A stretch of 64,000 nt of DNA from Aphelocoma coerulescens. Lineage: Eukaryota; Chordata; Aves; Passeriformes; Corvidae. The stretch's first letter is position 1; each line of letters begins with the position of its first letter. The notes below the pieces were generated by a model, which was not told where the DNA came from, did not search any database, and saw only the letters and a list, made by a program, of their open reading frames with translations. A program made the translations under genes and the position numbers. Shown piece after piece: positions 10,623 to 24,900 of this stretch. Location of the stretch: contig NC_091014.1 of NCBI RefSeq assembly GCF_041296385.1, positions 55,322,078 to 55,386,077 of the forward strand. The letters are read 5' to 3'.

Positions 10623-12635
10623 CTGAGAAACAGAGAATGAAAAAAACCCTCCCATAAAGAAGAATCATTATGTAAATTGGGAAACTTTCTTTGAACCAAA
10701 GAAGTATTCTCTTGAAGACAGTGGGAAAGGAAAGGAGTGGTCACTCTTCAGGCTTGACAGATTTGGGGCTTTTTTTAATCAAAATGGATGTTGTATTATT
10801 TTAAAGATAGAAATTACTACCTCTGTCTTAGAAAATACCTAAATCAAGGAAATAATTTATTTACAAAAATAGAAAGAAGGTGAGAAGACAACTGAGTTTG
10901 ATTTTTATGACACACAAAACTGCACCCAAACTGTGTCAAAGCCATTTTTGTCAGAAGCCACTTTAGCAAAGAGTGGGATGTTTTAATAGATTTCAAACCC
11001 TTGAATCTCAGATGAAGTGAAGGAAAAGAAGGGACCAGGCAGAAAGAGTTAAATTACAAAAGAATTATTATTAATTTTTTTGACTAGAGGACCACACATT
11101 CTGTATTAGAGGTGTGCATCCTTCTGATGTGTTTCCCAATGCTACCACTGCAGCCATTCTGAAAGCCAGCCTGGGAGAGGGGAGGGAAGAGAGCACTCCT
11201 TTTAGCTAGGCCTGCAGCAACCCAACCTCTGCCCCTCCACGTTTCAGGCCTCCTCTAAATGAGTCACTGCTCCAGCTATGGGCATACAGCAGGACTGAGC
11301 TGCTATGGAATAGCCACGCTCTCGTTCTCTCAGAGCAAACAGCTTTTGTTCCTCAGCCAGTGACCAGCTTCACAAGAAAAGACCGACCTTCTGCTCCTAT
11401 GGGATTAAATCAATTGCACCCATCTGCCTTTGTGTGTTTGTGTGTATGTGCATATTTGTGTAAACATCCAGCCACAAAGACCATGCAGCTTGCTCATCCT
11501 AGCTGTCACGGTAATCTTGCCACACTACATTGAAATACTTTGGGAGCAGGGAACTTGTGCTTGTACATTCCCTATGCAACTGATTTTATAAACAACTGGC
11601 TGATGCTGACAACATACAACATACTCATCCTATTGTGGCTACTTAAGTGATACAACAAAGTCACAACTAAATAAAGTTTGTGGGTACACAGGAGATGTTT
11701 CTGTTTAAATTCATAGGAATACATGTTATTTCTTCAGCTTTTGGGAAAACACCCACTGCAGAATGTCAAGTCAGTATTCTGACTGTTACACATTGCTGGT
11801 AGCAAACACAAGGATTCCACCTATGCATAAGAGCACTGCATGTGTACACTCAGAGAGCACTGCACTTTGCAATAAAAAAGAGCATCTTGCCACTTGTGGG
11901 CTCGTGTTCTTGAACCAGACCTCGTCAACATTTTGTAATGTTCCCTTGTCATACAGACTTCAGTGGGAAGACACACAATACCAGAACATTGTGCTCAAGA
12001 CGGTAAAGGCCTAATCCCGATTATGCTCAGCAAAACAAAGCTGAAGACAGTATTTCATGAATAGTTGACTTGGAGAGTCTAAGATTTCTTTGTACCTACA
12101 TGCGTATCTCTTAAGACTCTTTTAGAATCTTATCTACTTGGCAGGTACAAAGGTTGGTAGCTACTGCCCAAAGGCGCTCACAGCCCAGACCTCCAATCCG
12201 GCAAATACAAAACATACCCTTAACTACTCTCATCCTGTAAACCTCAATTAGGGTCCCCTGCTTCACATTCCTGTGTTTCAGCAGTGATGGCACAGGCTCA
12301 GCGGGGAAGCTCTCCCTTCACGTCTCCCGTTCCGGCGGGTTCAAGGCCCAGCCTTGCTCTTCTGTAGTCCCGGGGCTCCGCACGGATCCCCGCTCCTCGG
12401 CCCACTGCCGACTGGCCGCAAGGGGTGGCTCCCTCGCCCCATGTCCCGCCGGCACTCTCAGCCATAGCCGTGAGGGCAGACGGGACCGCCGGGAATTCCG
12501 CGCGCAGCCGAAGGCGCCAGCTCCGGCACCGACCCCTCCGCGGGCGCGGACCCACGGCCGGCCCGTCCTGCGCATGCGCCCCGACACCCCCCGGAGCCCG
12601 GGTCCCGCCGCCGCCTCCGTTCAAAGCGGGCTCAC
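10623..12635 (-). other. HMGXB4 first intron (predicted)
   Basis: Sequence between the predicted leader exon in the CpG island and the start-codon exon. It contains no recognisable repeat family or coding exon. Short plus-strand frames such as 11763-12014 look like chance. Confidence 0.55.
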
Positions 12636-12870
12636 CCGCCCCGCTCTCGCCCGCACGTCCTCTCACCCGAGCGGGCTCCAGCCTCACGCCAGCCCGCGGC
12701 TCCGCCCCTGCAACAGGCCCGGGCGTGCCCCGACTGCGGGGCCGCCCAGCGGCGACAAGGCCCGCCGGCGCTGAGCCGCGGCCGCAGGGTGGGGACGGGC
12801 GCGGCCGCCTCACTCGGCCCCGCCGCTTCCCGCCGCGCCGCCGCCCGCGGCCGCCATCTTGGACAGGGAG
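12636..12870 (-). other. HMGXB4: Probable non-coding first exon of HMGXB4
   Basis: Downstream of the YY1 element on the minus strand lie two good donor sites: CGG|GTGAGA (GT at 12666-12665) and CGG|GTGAGC (GT at 12635-12634). Either could end a leader exon spliced to the acceptor near 10623. The 5' limit is an estimate from the YY1 position. Confidence 0.45.
12850..12862 (-). promoter_or_regulatory. YY1-type element
   Basis: On the minus strand this reads CCAAGATGGCGGC, the extended YY1 motif typically found just downstream of the start site of housekeeping genes and oriented with transcription. The orientation agrees with HMGXB4 and suggests transcription starts within a few tens of bases at higher coordinates. 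Confidence 0.75.
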
Positions 12871-13240
12871 ACAAGGGACCCGCGCTAGCGCCGGCCAGCC
12901 GAGCGCCGAGCGCCTCCAACGCGGCACCCGCGGGGCGGGGGAAGAGGGCGGGGCGCCGGCTTGCCGAGCGCATCGATGGCGCGGAGCGACTCCCCGGGAG
13001 CAGCGTGTCCCCTCGGAGCTGTGCGGCACACGGGTGGGACACGCGAGGGGCACCTGTGCCCGGCCCCGCTCTGACCCCGACCACCACCAGTGGAGGGGTG
13101 CCCACCTTTCCCCTGGCGTGGCGCAGCCTCCTCTTCGCGTGCGCGGGTGCTGCGCGGTCCCGGCACAGCTTCCTCTCTCGTGTCGTCTCAGTCCGTAAGA
13201 GACTGAGCTGGCTGAGCTTGCAGCCCGGGTTGATTGTTGG

Positions 13241-16200
13241 CTGCTTGTTCTGCCGCGATGGGGCAATGGGAAAGGGTGGAACTGCTACCAAACAGTTACA
13301 GAGCCAGCACTTCCATGAGACTAATCACACGTGCACGTGAATGGGCACATCTCCCTCAAGACTGCCTAAATCGCCGAGGACCTGAGTGGATGCACCGCAC
13401 GGGTGGGGATTCGGGGCCAGTTGAGGCAGAGATAAGCACGACTTTACAGCACACTTGGGACTGCTGCCCGTGAAGGCATCACCCAACCCTCGAACCCATT
13501 CTGATCGATTGTCCAAAGGCGTCAGGCAAGAGAAAGGCAAATTGCCCCCAGAATCTTCTAAATGGCTCATTCATTATTGCAAAGACATCAAGACAGAGGT
13601 TAAAAAAAAGCTCAGGAAACAGTCAAGTCAGAAGAGAATTCTTTTCCCCACTAGGTTAGCCCTTCTTCACTCTGACCTGTTGGGAGGTTCAACAAACCTC
13701 ATTTCACTGTTACCTTAAATCCCATAATCTCCACTGATGCACGAGTTGTCTTTTTATTTAGATGCCGGCAGATAGCCCCGTGACTCTTTGGCAGAGGCTG
13801 CTCACAGTCACATGCTCTCTGCAAACTACCGTTCCCAGCCATGCCTGAGGTTAAACCTGACCCATCACAGACAGGCCATTCCACAGCCCCTACAGATCCG
13901 CCTTCTGGTCCTGCTGATGCTTTTGTGTCCTAACAAGTACAGAATGATGACAGTAATTATTTGCAGTGCAGTAAGGGCCCAGAGGAATTTGAAGAGAATA
14001 GAGGCCTATGCCTGTTATGCTGTGTGAAAGTGTAGTTTGATCCAAAGTGAGGGGTGCAGCCTGTACACACAGATCATTGTCTGCAAGCGCAGAAGCTGTA
14101 ACACATCAGGGTAAAAACCAACCAGCCCCTAGGCTGAGCGCAAAACCTGTGCAGATGTTCTCCTGCGTGTACACGTGTGCCTGCTGCTGGCAAAACTAAA
14201 ATCGCTCCTTGCCCTCCAGACCGTAACCCAGGGAGGAATCACCAAGGTGGACAAGTGCCTCTGCAAATTAATGACCAGGATCTTGCCAGAGCTGAACCTG
14301 ACATGACCTGCTCCTTTACTTCTGCTTGTTGGTGATGTTTCTAGGAGTCCCAGTGGTGGATTCATACCCCATTCGACAATGCACAGCACAACAAAATCAC
14401 AGTTCCTGTGTTTTTATAGTCTTCAGCTTTCTTGCTCATATTACAGGCTGTGCAAAACCGTCTATGGACATAACAGAAACGTCAGTTAACTCCTGGGAGC
14501 ACCTGGCCTATGGGTCAGGTGGAGGCAGAATGGGAGCAAGTCAGAAGAAGCCGTGAGCATGGTTGGGAGAGACTAAGTGCAGCCCAAAGGAACAGGGATT
14601 CAGATTACTTTGAAAATTGAGAGTTTAAATTAGCCTGGTATTTGATGAAAACAAGCATTTGGTAATGATAGCTTGTTGGGATGTGTCGTTTTGGTATGTG
14701 TTGGGATGGTATGTTTAATATTCTTCACCCTAGAAAGAGAAAGCATTTGAGCTCCCCTGCAGTTTAATGTTTTTAGTGCTGGATGGCTCATAGGTATTAG
14801 ATTGTGTCAGGGACTCTGTGTGGATGAGAGAATGAATTTGCAGGTGAATTTGCAAAAATGAGCATATAGCAGGATACTTGCACATAAAGCCACTGAAGCA
14901 CCAGTCATTCAGACTTCCCCTATTGAGATCCACCCAAGTTTCTTTCCTCCCACAGAACAAACATAATAGTAATAATAATAGGAATTGTAAAAACAGTAAC
15001 ATGTAGTCCCTTCTACTGCACTTTTCATTAGCGAAGAAATGTTCAGAAAAATTCATTTCACATTCTTCAGAGCTCATAAAGGGAATCAGCCAGCACAAAA
15101 CATTGGCATTTATTGGGTGCTTTCAGACAACTTAGCCTTTCTCTTTTCTAGAAAATCCAGGAATGTCTTTAGAATATACACCTAGATTAAACAGGTCAGG
15201 TGGGGAAAATGTCAGAACGCTGATGGCAAATTTAAGAGAGTCACAAGCCCTTCAAATCCTTAACACTTGACAGAATTGTTTCTTTATACTCTGGAATATA
15301 TGAGGTTATAGTGAGGGAATCAGAAAATCAAACAGTCCCTATAGCTTTTAAGACCTGAAGTGCAGCTTCAGTCAGTCAATCTTCAGTCTGCTGTGAGAAT
15401 ATTGCTTATTTCTTTTGCTCAGAGCACCTTGCATTCTTTTTCCTACATCCTTGGGAGACAAACTGCAAAAGGGTACATGGTATGCTCCCTCAGGTGTCTC
15501 CTTGGCTGTGAGATACGTATTCTGTAAAATGCTCTTGGCAGTGCAGAACATTTTAGGATGTGTGTATAGTTCCCTATACTTAATGCAAGGTTAGTTAGGT
15601 GCTAAGGGCTTACTGCCCATGAAGCCACCCAATCTGGTCTTGTTTTCCCCACTTTATTTCCACCATATGACCTTGTCTGCTTATTTTCTCATGACTGAAC
15701 AACAGTCCAAGCTTCTAGATTTAGTAGCCCTCTTTTGTTTCATTGGGTTTTAGTACTCAGTTCTGTGGTGTCTCAAGTGCAATGAATGTAAGAGGAGTAA
15801 ATAATAACATGAACACAAGCTTACAACCAAGTTATGTATTGAATTAAATTCAGCACTCAGAACTGTGTGAACAATTATCAATTTTACCTGTCATAGTTTT
15901 GCAACTCATAAATCTCTTTTCACTCCTGTCCCAGTTTCTCATATTTTTTCCCTAGATTCCAGGATGAGGAGGCATTAACTGGAATGGGACCTGGTTTAAA
16001 ACCTCTGCTCTCCACCTCCCCAAGAAAAGCAGCACACAGACAGTGCTACTCTTGTAGCACTTGTTAGTCTTGTTGCTTGTTTTGCACAGACAGTGTTACT
16101 CTTCTCCCTGCACATTACAAGACTTGTGTGTTACTAGCTACCAAGCTGCCCTTAAAAAGGAAAGCGGAGGAAGTGATCACGATGTCACAGTGATTTTAGA

Positions 16201-17795
16201 TGTAATGACCAATTGCCTCACCCATATAATTTCCTTAGTCTTATTTATAAGCAATGCTGGTGACTCCTCTTTGGATACTTTGGATTCAAGGACTTGCTTC
16301 CTTAGAGAATCAAAACTTCAAAAGATATGTGCGTTGTTTAGGTGTTGGGGCTTTAGTTAAATTACTTCCCATTTGTCTTTGCTTTTTTGCAGGCTGCATT
16401 CATTTTCATGCCTCTTCATCTTTCACTACAGTCATTAATGAAACCACAGAGGTGTATGCATTCATTTGTAATGTCAATACAGCAGCCTGATTGTTCCCTG
16501 GAGCCACAGCATCCATCACAGTGGGGATGCACCTCCCCCTGCTCCTCGTGCTGCACCCTCTGTATTCACACTGAGAGAGCTAAGGTGAGATGGGAGGTGA
16601 GTGTCCATCTGGTAGGGAAGAAGTACAGTGAATTACAGTAGGATTTATGGGGTCTGGAGGGGAAGAGCCTGCTCCTGGATGTGGTTAAGCAAAGGAAAAA
16701 GGACTATATTGGGGTGATACACATAAAGGAAAGGCTAAATGCAGACAATCAGTCAGCACTGAATTTGCCTCTTTTCGCTGATTTTGCTCTCTCCCTTCTC
16801 ACCACCTGCCAGGGAGGTAGAATTGGTTTAATCCGAGTTTAATTGAGCCATGCAAGGCCTATTGCATTGCTTTCAGCACTGAGGTCTCCCTCCATGCCTG
16901 CTCCCTGGAGACCTTGCTGGTGTAGGCTTACAACCCTGGTCCCATGAAACATCAGACATTCAGCTCTATCTGTATTCTTGATTTGCATTTTCCTTCTTTT
17001 TCCTTGAATCTGTTAATTTGTTTAAATTCCTCCTCTCAAACCTTGTTTCCATTATAGCCCTCTTCTGTATAGGTCAGACTGACCCGCTCTTCTTTTTTTT
17101 TTGACATTGTGGCATGATCCTTCACCTCTAGGAAAAAAAGCTTGTAACTCTGGGGTGCTTCATTCCTGCAGTTTTCTGTTTATGACAGACCCACAGCGTT
17201 GACATCTGTCCTGTACTGGGTAGCTGAAATTATTGTATTACTAATATTTCTCTCCAGATAATGTAGATGGGTCATGGCTATTTCTGTAGACCAAGCCTGC
17301 ATATTGCCTCTGCTTCTGGCTAGAGATGCCATTGCTGGAGATCAGAACTTTTGGGAAGAGCAGGAGATTTCACTGTTCCCTGAACAGCTAGAAAGTGGCA
17401 GTGGAGTTTGCAGAGGCTGGCAACAGGACAGTGCTGCCTGCAAAATTCTTGAGATGCCAGCTGGGGTAATGCCAGCCTTGTGACTGGGGTGTGCCATGGT
17501 CTATGGAGCTGCTGCAAAATTATGGGCAAGAGGTGACATGTGGGAAGGGCTCCAGACTCACCAAGGTTGGAGTCACGGCAAAGGCAAGGAGATGTACTGA
17601 TGCGATGAGTAGGTGAGGAATAACAAACAGTTATGCATTGAAGAATGGTGTGTGTTGGGAGAAGTTGGTGATGTTGCAGGACATTTTATGTGTTTTCCAT
17701 AACAGGTAATTTTCAATGCTTTCAGGGTCACTGGAATGGGCAACATGATCTGGGTCATCAAATGCTGTTCTCTGCTATTGTAGGCCCACTGTCAT
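13241..17795. other. Intergenic region, no gene seen
   Basis: About 4.5 kb of unique-looking, AT-rich DNA upstream of the HMGXB4 promoter. No exon chain, RNA gene or clear repeat family was recognised. The short open frames here overlap on both strands and carry no recognisable motif. Confidence 0.6.
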
Positions 17796-18015
17796 TCAAT
17801 CCCTACTGTAAACTGATCAGTCTTTATCTTAAAAGTAATCAAGTCTCATTCCCCCACAATGCTCACTGGGAGACTGTTTCAGAGTCTCTTTTGTCTGATG
17901 GTAAGGAACCATCTCCTAATTACCAGCTTAAATGTATACATGGTTAGCTTGCATCCATTTGTTCTTGTGCCAACATCTTATTTTAGCTAATATAATTATT
18001 GTCTCTTGTTGCTGT
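17796..18015 (-). mobile_element. Old CR1-like LINE fragment
   Basis: The stretch around ATGCTCACTGGGAGACTGTT and CCATTTGTTCTTGTGCCAAC resembles the 3' untranslated part of an old avian CR1 subfamily in reverse orientation. It is diverged and truncated; the assignment is from remembered consensus. Confidence 0.45.
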
Positions 18016-18612
18016 TTTTGCTCAGAAATATTTATAGGAAGACATCCTACCTGCACTAACTCTCATCTTCCAAATAGAATATGTCACTCAAAGGGAAGAA
18101 AAACTGTGCTTCACTGAGACATCAACCCCTTTTTCCCCAAATATGTAAAAGCAGTTAGTCCTTGCTATGGGGGTAAGTATAGCTGGTCAGGGATACAGTG
18201 ACTGTTTTTTGTGATTGCACTATTGCTTGTTTGCAAACTTGCTTCAAGAAGCCTCGCCTCTCACTGTGCCACAGTCTGAAATAAAATTAAATCAAGCTCA
18301 CTTTTCTGTGTTACAGGAGAACCTAAAAATCATGACCTGTGGCATCACAACGTGGTACAAGAGAACTATCTAATTGGGAATTCTGCAGTCTAGGCTATGA
18401 CTGAGCTAATGCTGGGAAAGGTGGAGGAATGAAAAGCCTCTATAAAATGAATTTTAACTATGCTTTGCACCAAGAAGGCAGAGGAGTCATAAAGCTGAGC
18501 TTAAATTTTTTGTGTGAAGACAGTATTGGTCTGAAGTGTAAGTACAAACATGGGATAAACTTGAAATGAGAACATTTTCTTTGTAATGCACATCACAAAC
18601 CTTCAGAAAAAG

Positions 18613-18943
18613 TTAAGGTGCTTCAAGATGAATCAGAGTGGAAGCTCCTTCAGCTCGTCGCTCACTGCACCATTCAACAACATTCTGAAATTTCTTCTTT
18701 TCTTTCATCAATTGTTCTCCAGATGGAAGTTCAGGGTTTTCAACTTTTTCTGGGGATGCTGAAGCTGTGACAGTCTGAGAAGCAATTTTGACCAGCTTCC
18801 CAGTGATTCTCAAATCCTTATCATGTGCCTGGACTGTATACTGATCACTTGTACACAAGGGGGATAAATTGTTCTCCCAAAAAGTGCTGGTCCCAAATAC
18901 GACACATGGATCTGCATGCCCCACATTTGTCTTGGTGAGAGAC
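18613..18943 (-). CDS. Unrecognised gene, predicted terminal exon
   Basis: The acceptor ACTCTTCCCTAG (AG at 18945-18944) leads into 109 codons and TAA. It starts SLTKTNVGHADPCVVFGTST, and its C-terminal third is Glu/Lys-rich and contains FQNVVEWCSERRAEGA. The leading G completes Arg with the AG left by the previous exon. No AATAAA was seen on the minus strand in the next few hundred bases. Confidence 0.55.
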
Positions 18944-21900
18944 CTAGGGAAGAGTTTGGTGGGTTTTAGTTTCAGATTTAGATTTCAGAATGGGGGAATG
19001 TAAAAAAAAACAACCCAAAAACTGTTGTTTGTTTCTATGCAGGATATAACAGTACACTTATATAGAGAGAAGTAGAGAGACTATGTCAGTGTATATCCCA
19101 GTCATAACTCATTTCTTTTCTTAACAGTACCAGCCAGGAAAGGCTATTGAGTATTGGTGTTGCACTTGAAGCACAGAAAGAATGGGATGTTTTATGGTCC
19201 TAGATTCAATTCAGGGTTAAATGTCTCAGGTAATGGAAGCTTTTACCACATCACTTGAGAGCATTGTTTTGTCTGCTAGATTTCATAAGCAAGGAGTTTT
19301 CTTTTTTATTTAGCTGAGCTGCTTGCTTTTTCTGAAGAAATAAATGACCAGATAAAAAGCAAATCTGAAAACCTCCCCCACTGAGTCTATTTCAGTTGTT
19401 GCTGTTTTCTTCACATTTTCCTTCTTGAAATGCATTAGTTTCCAGTTGAAGGAACCTGAAGAAAAGATGATTATTACCAAGAAATTTGCAAATTAGCACA
19501 GCTCAAAACACCCCCACAGCAATGTTCTAGTAAAATGAGTGAGGCTGGGCTAAAACCTCTATATATTTATTTGGATCATTCTATATTTGGATTTAGCAAT
19601 CCTATTACTGAGCTGAAATTTAGGATTCTTTAGACACATTTGTCCTGGAAATAGCACTGTTAAATTCCAAGCTCTGATAGGTGGGAGGATGAGGACAGTG
19701 TCTAAGATCTAACAAGGAGAAAAGTAACAGACACTCTTCCATTTCTATTAAGTGCGTTTGCATATTTTCAGCACATTCAACAAATGAATAGTTCTGTGCT
19801 TGGACAAAATTAGTGGTTAAAGAGAAGTAAAATGTACCAAGTATGGTGTGTGGGATATTGCAGTGCTATTATGCAAATTGATGCTATGTCTTCAGCAGGA
19901 GTTTTCAGTTTAGATCTACTCCAAAGCAGGAGAAAAGTGTGTTTTAGTCAGATCACTGGGATGAGACTATGCATGGAAAAACTCTTATATAAAGAAAGAT
20001 TGAAACATCAGTGAAAAGATGGAGAAGGGATGGGAAATGTATGCCATGTATGGTAGAGTGCAGAAGAAGATATGACCACTAATCGCTGAGAATTTTTTGT
20101 GAAACAAGGAGAAAGGAGAGCTTAGTGGGGAGGGAAATGACTGGTAAAAGGAAGCTTTGTGCCATGACAAAAGGAGGCAGTGGAAATCCCCGCTTTCATG
20201 TTTGTTGGAGTACAGGAGCTCATTTTTAAACAAGGGTGGAAATTTCTGTGCTGATTGTAGTGTAATTACTGTAATGGCAAATACATTTTTTATTTATACT
20301 CTTCCATTCTGGAAAGCAGAGCCCTGCCATATTCCAGAACAGAAGTCGAATTTGAATTCTGAGAACCTGTCAAGAAACGCTCATGGGAGACAAATGATCA
20401 CATAAATGTCAAATGCATCATTTCTTAAATGTTCCTGCTCTGGTCATTGCTAGCAATAATGTCTCGGCAGTATCTTTTGGGCTGAATGTGGATCTACACA
20501 GCATTATGTTCATTATGTGCTGAAGACATCCAGCACGTATTTTTCACCGTATTCCTCTCTTTACTGCAGGTAAGTTCACGGTTTATGGCTGTATTATTCT
20601 GCACTGCTAAGCTCGTGCTACCTGCCAAGATTTACAGCATCTTTCCTAAGCTCGAGTGCTTATAAAAACCACTAGATGGCAGCAGTGTCATTCCTGGTCT
20701 CCTCTTGTCCTGAGCTGGTCGCAGGTCTGTGCCCTGGGATGCTCCTTGGAGCCAGTTCCCAGCTTTGCAGAGCATACAAGGGCAGCTATACCTACCGAGA
20801 AAATACTTGTCTCTTCCTCAGCAAGAGACTAAGTGTTCTCCATTTGGTGCCTTCACAAAGGCTGGCTTTTAATGGATGATTCCCCATTTTTTCTTCAGAT
20901 TCCTTGTTTTTTTCTGAAATTGCCCCAGTTTTTAGCTTGCAGATGCTGGTGTGTACACATGCTAATGACTGTATTGTTATGATATGTTATATGCTGCCAA
21001 GCCAATGCAAGGTAACCAACTTAGCTTTGGCTGAAAGCAGAGACTGTCCCTGGAGCCAACAGAGGTTGACTCCATAGCTCAGGTATGAAACTGCTTAACA
21101 GGAATTTGTTAATGGCACTATTTGTTGTTGTGCCACTGTTGCAGTTGGCTTTGCTCAATAAAATGCTAAAACCAAAGTGCTAAGAGAAGAGAAAGGAAAC
21201 ACACTGGAGAATTAAAAAAATCAGAGTAATTTTGGTCTTGAGCAATCCTCAAGTTTCCCAATTCAGGAATTTCCTGTGAAAAGGAATAATTCCAGTCAGT
21301 TCACCAGCTACAACCATTAGACTCTGAGGGTCTAGCAGTGTGATGAATGGGTGCACGGCCTGTGTTGTTTTGCCTGCTTTCCAAAGAAATCTCACCAAAC
21401 TTAAGCAGTCTCCAAGAACCCATCAGATGTCAGTGTCAAAACCAGGAGAAAGTTTCCTCTGGTGGTCACCATCTGGTCTTTGTGGGTTCAATAGCTCTTT
21501 CCCTGTCTGCTTCAATGATAAGCTGAACTCTAGGGCAGGGGGAAGAAGGAAAGGTTATTGTAATTCTTCTGACTTGCTTTTTTTAACAAATCCTCCTTCC
21601 CCTCACCCCCTCCCCCAGCCAAAAAGCAACCCACACTTTAATTCCTCATAAAAAAGTTCTTTTCAATAGAGTTTTATGTCTGGAAATGGACCAAGGCAAC
21701 TGTGTTCAAATGTACTGGGAAGGACATGGCTCTTGGCTCTTGTTACAGATTTCAAGACCACCTTCACCAAACTCTCAGAAAATCAAAATAGTGCTGCTGT
21801 GTTCTGCAAAAAGGCAGATGGGGATTTCAAAACTGAGGGTCATCAAACCCATAATTCTGGATAGAGACTCTTCCAAGGTCACCTTCTCTGTAATTTATAA

Positions 21901-24900
21901 GATTACTGATTTTTTTTCTTTAATTGATAATGGGGGTTGGTGCATCTGAAAACTCTCACAAGGTTAAGAGCTTAATTCTTATTCCCACAAGTTCCTATTA
22001 CAATTTGGTGGTGGAAAGAATCCTCCAAACTGATGCCAATCCATGCATTTTTAAGGCCTTCTTTACCTGGCCAAGAGTTGTGGGAAGGTAAGTAGAAAAG
22101 AAAAGGAGGCTATTTTATATATTTGCACACCCAAATACACATTTTGGGCTACAAATTTTCACTTTCTCATTCTGCCTCCTACTTCACTTGCTCCATGCTG
22201 TCCTTCAGCAGGGGTTAGAATTTTGAAATGGATGTAAAGCAAAAATATATACTGTCTTTTATTATGAGCATATTTCAAGGGGAAAATGGATTATATTTTT
22301 ATTGGGCTGAATGCATTCAATTGCAGCAACTTTTATTATTTTGAAACAAAGTTTTGTTATTCAAACAAAAGCCTAAGTGGTACCCACTATGCCAACTCTA
22401 AGCATTTTCCTACAGCTCATTTTTAAAATAGCCTTTAGGATTTACTTGACTAAATCAAGCCTCAGGAAGGAGAAGCTTGCAGGGGGGAAATCACTGCATT
22501 AGAGGTGATAAAATGAGAAATGAGTGAGACGAACATCGGTGCAAACTCATCAGCATTAGAATAAACTCAGAAATAGACATTCTACATTTCCATAATGCTG
22601 TCAGCTGCCACTACAGAGACCGGGATCTATTACCTCTGTTTATACCGCTGCTAACTTAATTTATAGCAATTTATTGTATAAAAGTAGACAGTAACTTGAC
22701 TGGCTGGGAAAAAAAAATCTCCTTTGTGCTGAAAATAAAAATGATAATGCACATAATAGATTTCTGAAAGTAATTTGAATGGCCAGTTAAAACACAAGGT
22801 GAGTCAGGTATAGTTTTAGTAAATCTCAGCATGAATTATCTACTTTCATATGCACATTTGCAGATGGATCAATAAAGGGCAGACATGGGACATTTACTTT
22901 GTAAGATTGGATGGGCTCAGGTAATTCACCACTTGCAGGCTTCTTTATTTTGCTGTGGCTGCATGGGGGGATGAAGCAGGAGCAGAAATAGGCACAATGC
23001 CCCCAAGGCTGAAATCAGGTGCCTACTCATGATCAGCTTTATGAGAAAAGAATCTGACCCAGCCTTGTCCCAGAAAAAATGGGCAGTTCATGTCATTTCT
23101 GTCCAGATGGTGGAGAAGATAAGAATCACCAAGCTTTCCACGGCTTTCAGTCTAAGGAAACATCTGTAAGATATTTTTCAAGCAGACACATGTATGTCCT
23201 GATTTTGCTCCAAATCAGCTAACACAAGCTCCAAACTGGAAGCTTTTGCTAATGCCCATCCCTCATCACAGTGTCTCAGCTCAGACTCAGCCCTGTGCTC
23301 ACCACCACTGTTCCATGTTGGGTCTGGAGCTGGTTGCATCCTGTCAGATTGGCTCCAGAGCAAGTTAACATTGGTTTGCAAGACACCACGGAGACATACC
23401 TAGAAGTGGTGGGATCTCAGCCCTTTGTTAAAGCCCATGGCCTGAGACTGTCAGACCTGTCCTGCTCTCAAGCAGTGGTCCTTGGTCTATTCATTCCCTG
23501 AGAAGGAGTCTGGACCTTCTCTGTAGCAAACAAGCCTCTTGGTGAGAAGCTTGCTCTTCTTAAGTACCTTTCAGGCCCCCTTAGAAGTAGTTCATGAGTC
23601 TCTAGGGGTGCATAAACCAGAGACAGAAAAGCATGGCTCTGGCAAGTCTAAGGGATATAATCATCAGCCTGCAGGTAAACATGTGCTTAAATGTTTTGCT
23701 GATCAGAGACAAACTGCTGAACTGGGGCCTTGGGAGCTGCCTTGCAACCACAGTTATTCCCTTTATGACAAGAAGGTGATCTTCAAACTGAGGTGGAATG
23801 CTTTTCTGTTGCAGCATAACCTGGTTTTGCAGGGAAAAGGAAAGGGAGGATAGAACTGGCCATAGTTTGTGGCAACCTGTGCTCAGAATTAAAATATATG
23901 GGAGCAAAATTAGAAGTACTGTCACTGCTGTGCAAATACTACCAGGTTTGAATACAACAGGGGATGAGGTAGATGACGTAGCTGAGAACTGAGCTGCATG
24001 GGCCAAACCACTAAAGGAAAAGTGTAATACAGAAACAGCCAGGTTTGGCACATCTGATAAGGACTCTGGGTGGAGAGGGGTATGAGGAGTTTGCACAATG
24101 TCAGCTTTCTGTCTCCAGAGAGTGCTGGTCCAGAAGAATCTCACATCTCAGGACATTGTCATGAGTAAAAAAGAAGCCCCTATCACATTCAGCACCACAG
24201 ACATCCCACTGTCTCGGTGGCATTCCCAGTGGCATCCCCAGTGTTTCCAGGATTTCCAGATATGTTTGCCCTCATGTGGACATCACTTCAGAACTGCAAG
24301 GACTCCCATGATAGATTGTGTTTCTCAGCCCGGCTCTGTCCATGTCTCCCACAATTTGGAGGCCTCCAATATGCTTTCCCCTGAGCAGCTGCAGGTTGTC
24401 AGCACATCCTCCCATCCCACGGCTGTGGAAACTTCTGGGGTCTGTGCTGCTGTGCAGGAGCAGCTTGAGGGAGGACTGGCAGAGTCCCTTGGCCTCACAA
24501 ACAGCCTCTGCACAGACTCCTGACATCATGGCAACACAGAGTGTATGCCCCATGAGTCCCATCTGGATGGTGCGAAAGGCCAGTCCTGAAGGTAAGCTCT
24601 CAGGCTGGTATCTCCTGCTTTGTGTGTGTCGGTGCCTCAGGATCAAACCAGTGGTTGACTACTTTGTGGATGCCTGTGCTGCTTCAGTTGTGAGCTTTGT
24701 ACAAATAGTTGTTGATAAAACAAAGCTGGATTCTGTTCAAAAGTCCAACTTGTTCTCTCTGCTTCAGGCCCTGGACCCCTTAATTTGTGGCTAGTGGAGG
24801 CTTATCCATCTGCCAGCCACAAACTCTTCCTGCTGCAGGACTATGCTGTATTATGTGCCTGCTCCACTCAAAGGCAAAAGAGGAGACAAGGGAAGTGCTG

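Larger units (their letters stand above)
12310..13240. promoter_or_regulatory. CpG island, promoter of HMGXB4
   Basis: About 900 bases of very GC-rich, CpG-dense DNA in an otherwise AT-rich window, with GC-box-like runs such as GGGGCGGGG. It sits immediately upstream of the HMGXB4 start-codon exon, where the gene's promoter should be. Several long frames on both strands (for example 12298-13266) are by-products of the low stop-codon density and show no homology. CpG-island promoters are often bidirectional, so a divergent plus-strand transcript is possible but not shown. Confidence 0.88.

Noticed and set aside
12298..13340. Several long open frames (up to 322 codons) on both strands
   Set aside because: They lie wholly in the CpG island, are rich in Arg, Pro, Gly and Ala in all frames, and overlap each other; low stop-codon density in GC-rich DNA explains them.
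19392..19456. Possible alternative terminal exon after a TCTTTTCTTCAG acceptor
   Set aside because: In the phase left by the exon at 26949 it reaches a stop after only six codons; the longer frame is in a phase that does not match.
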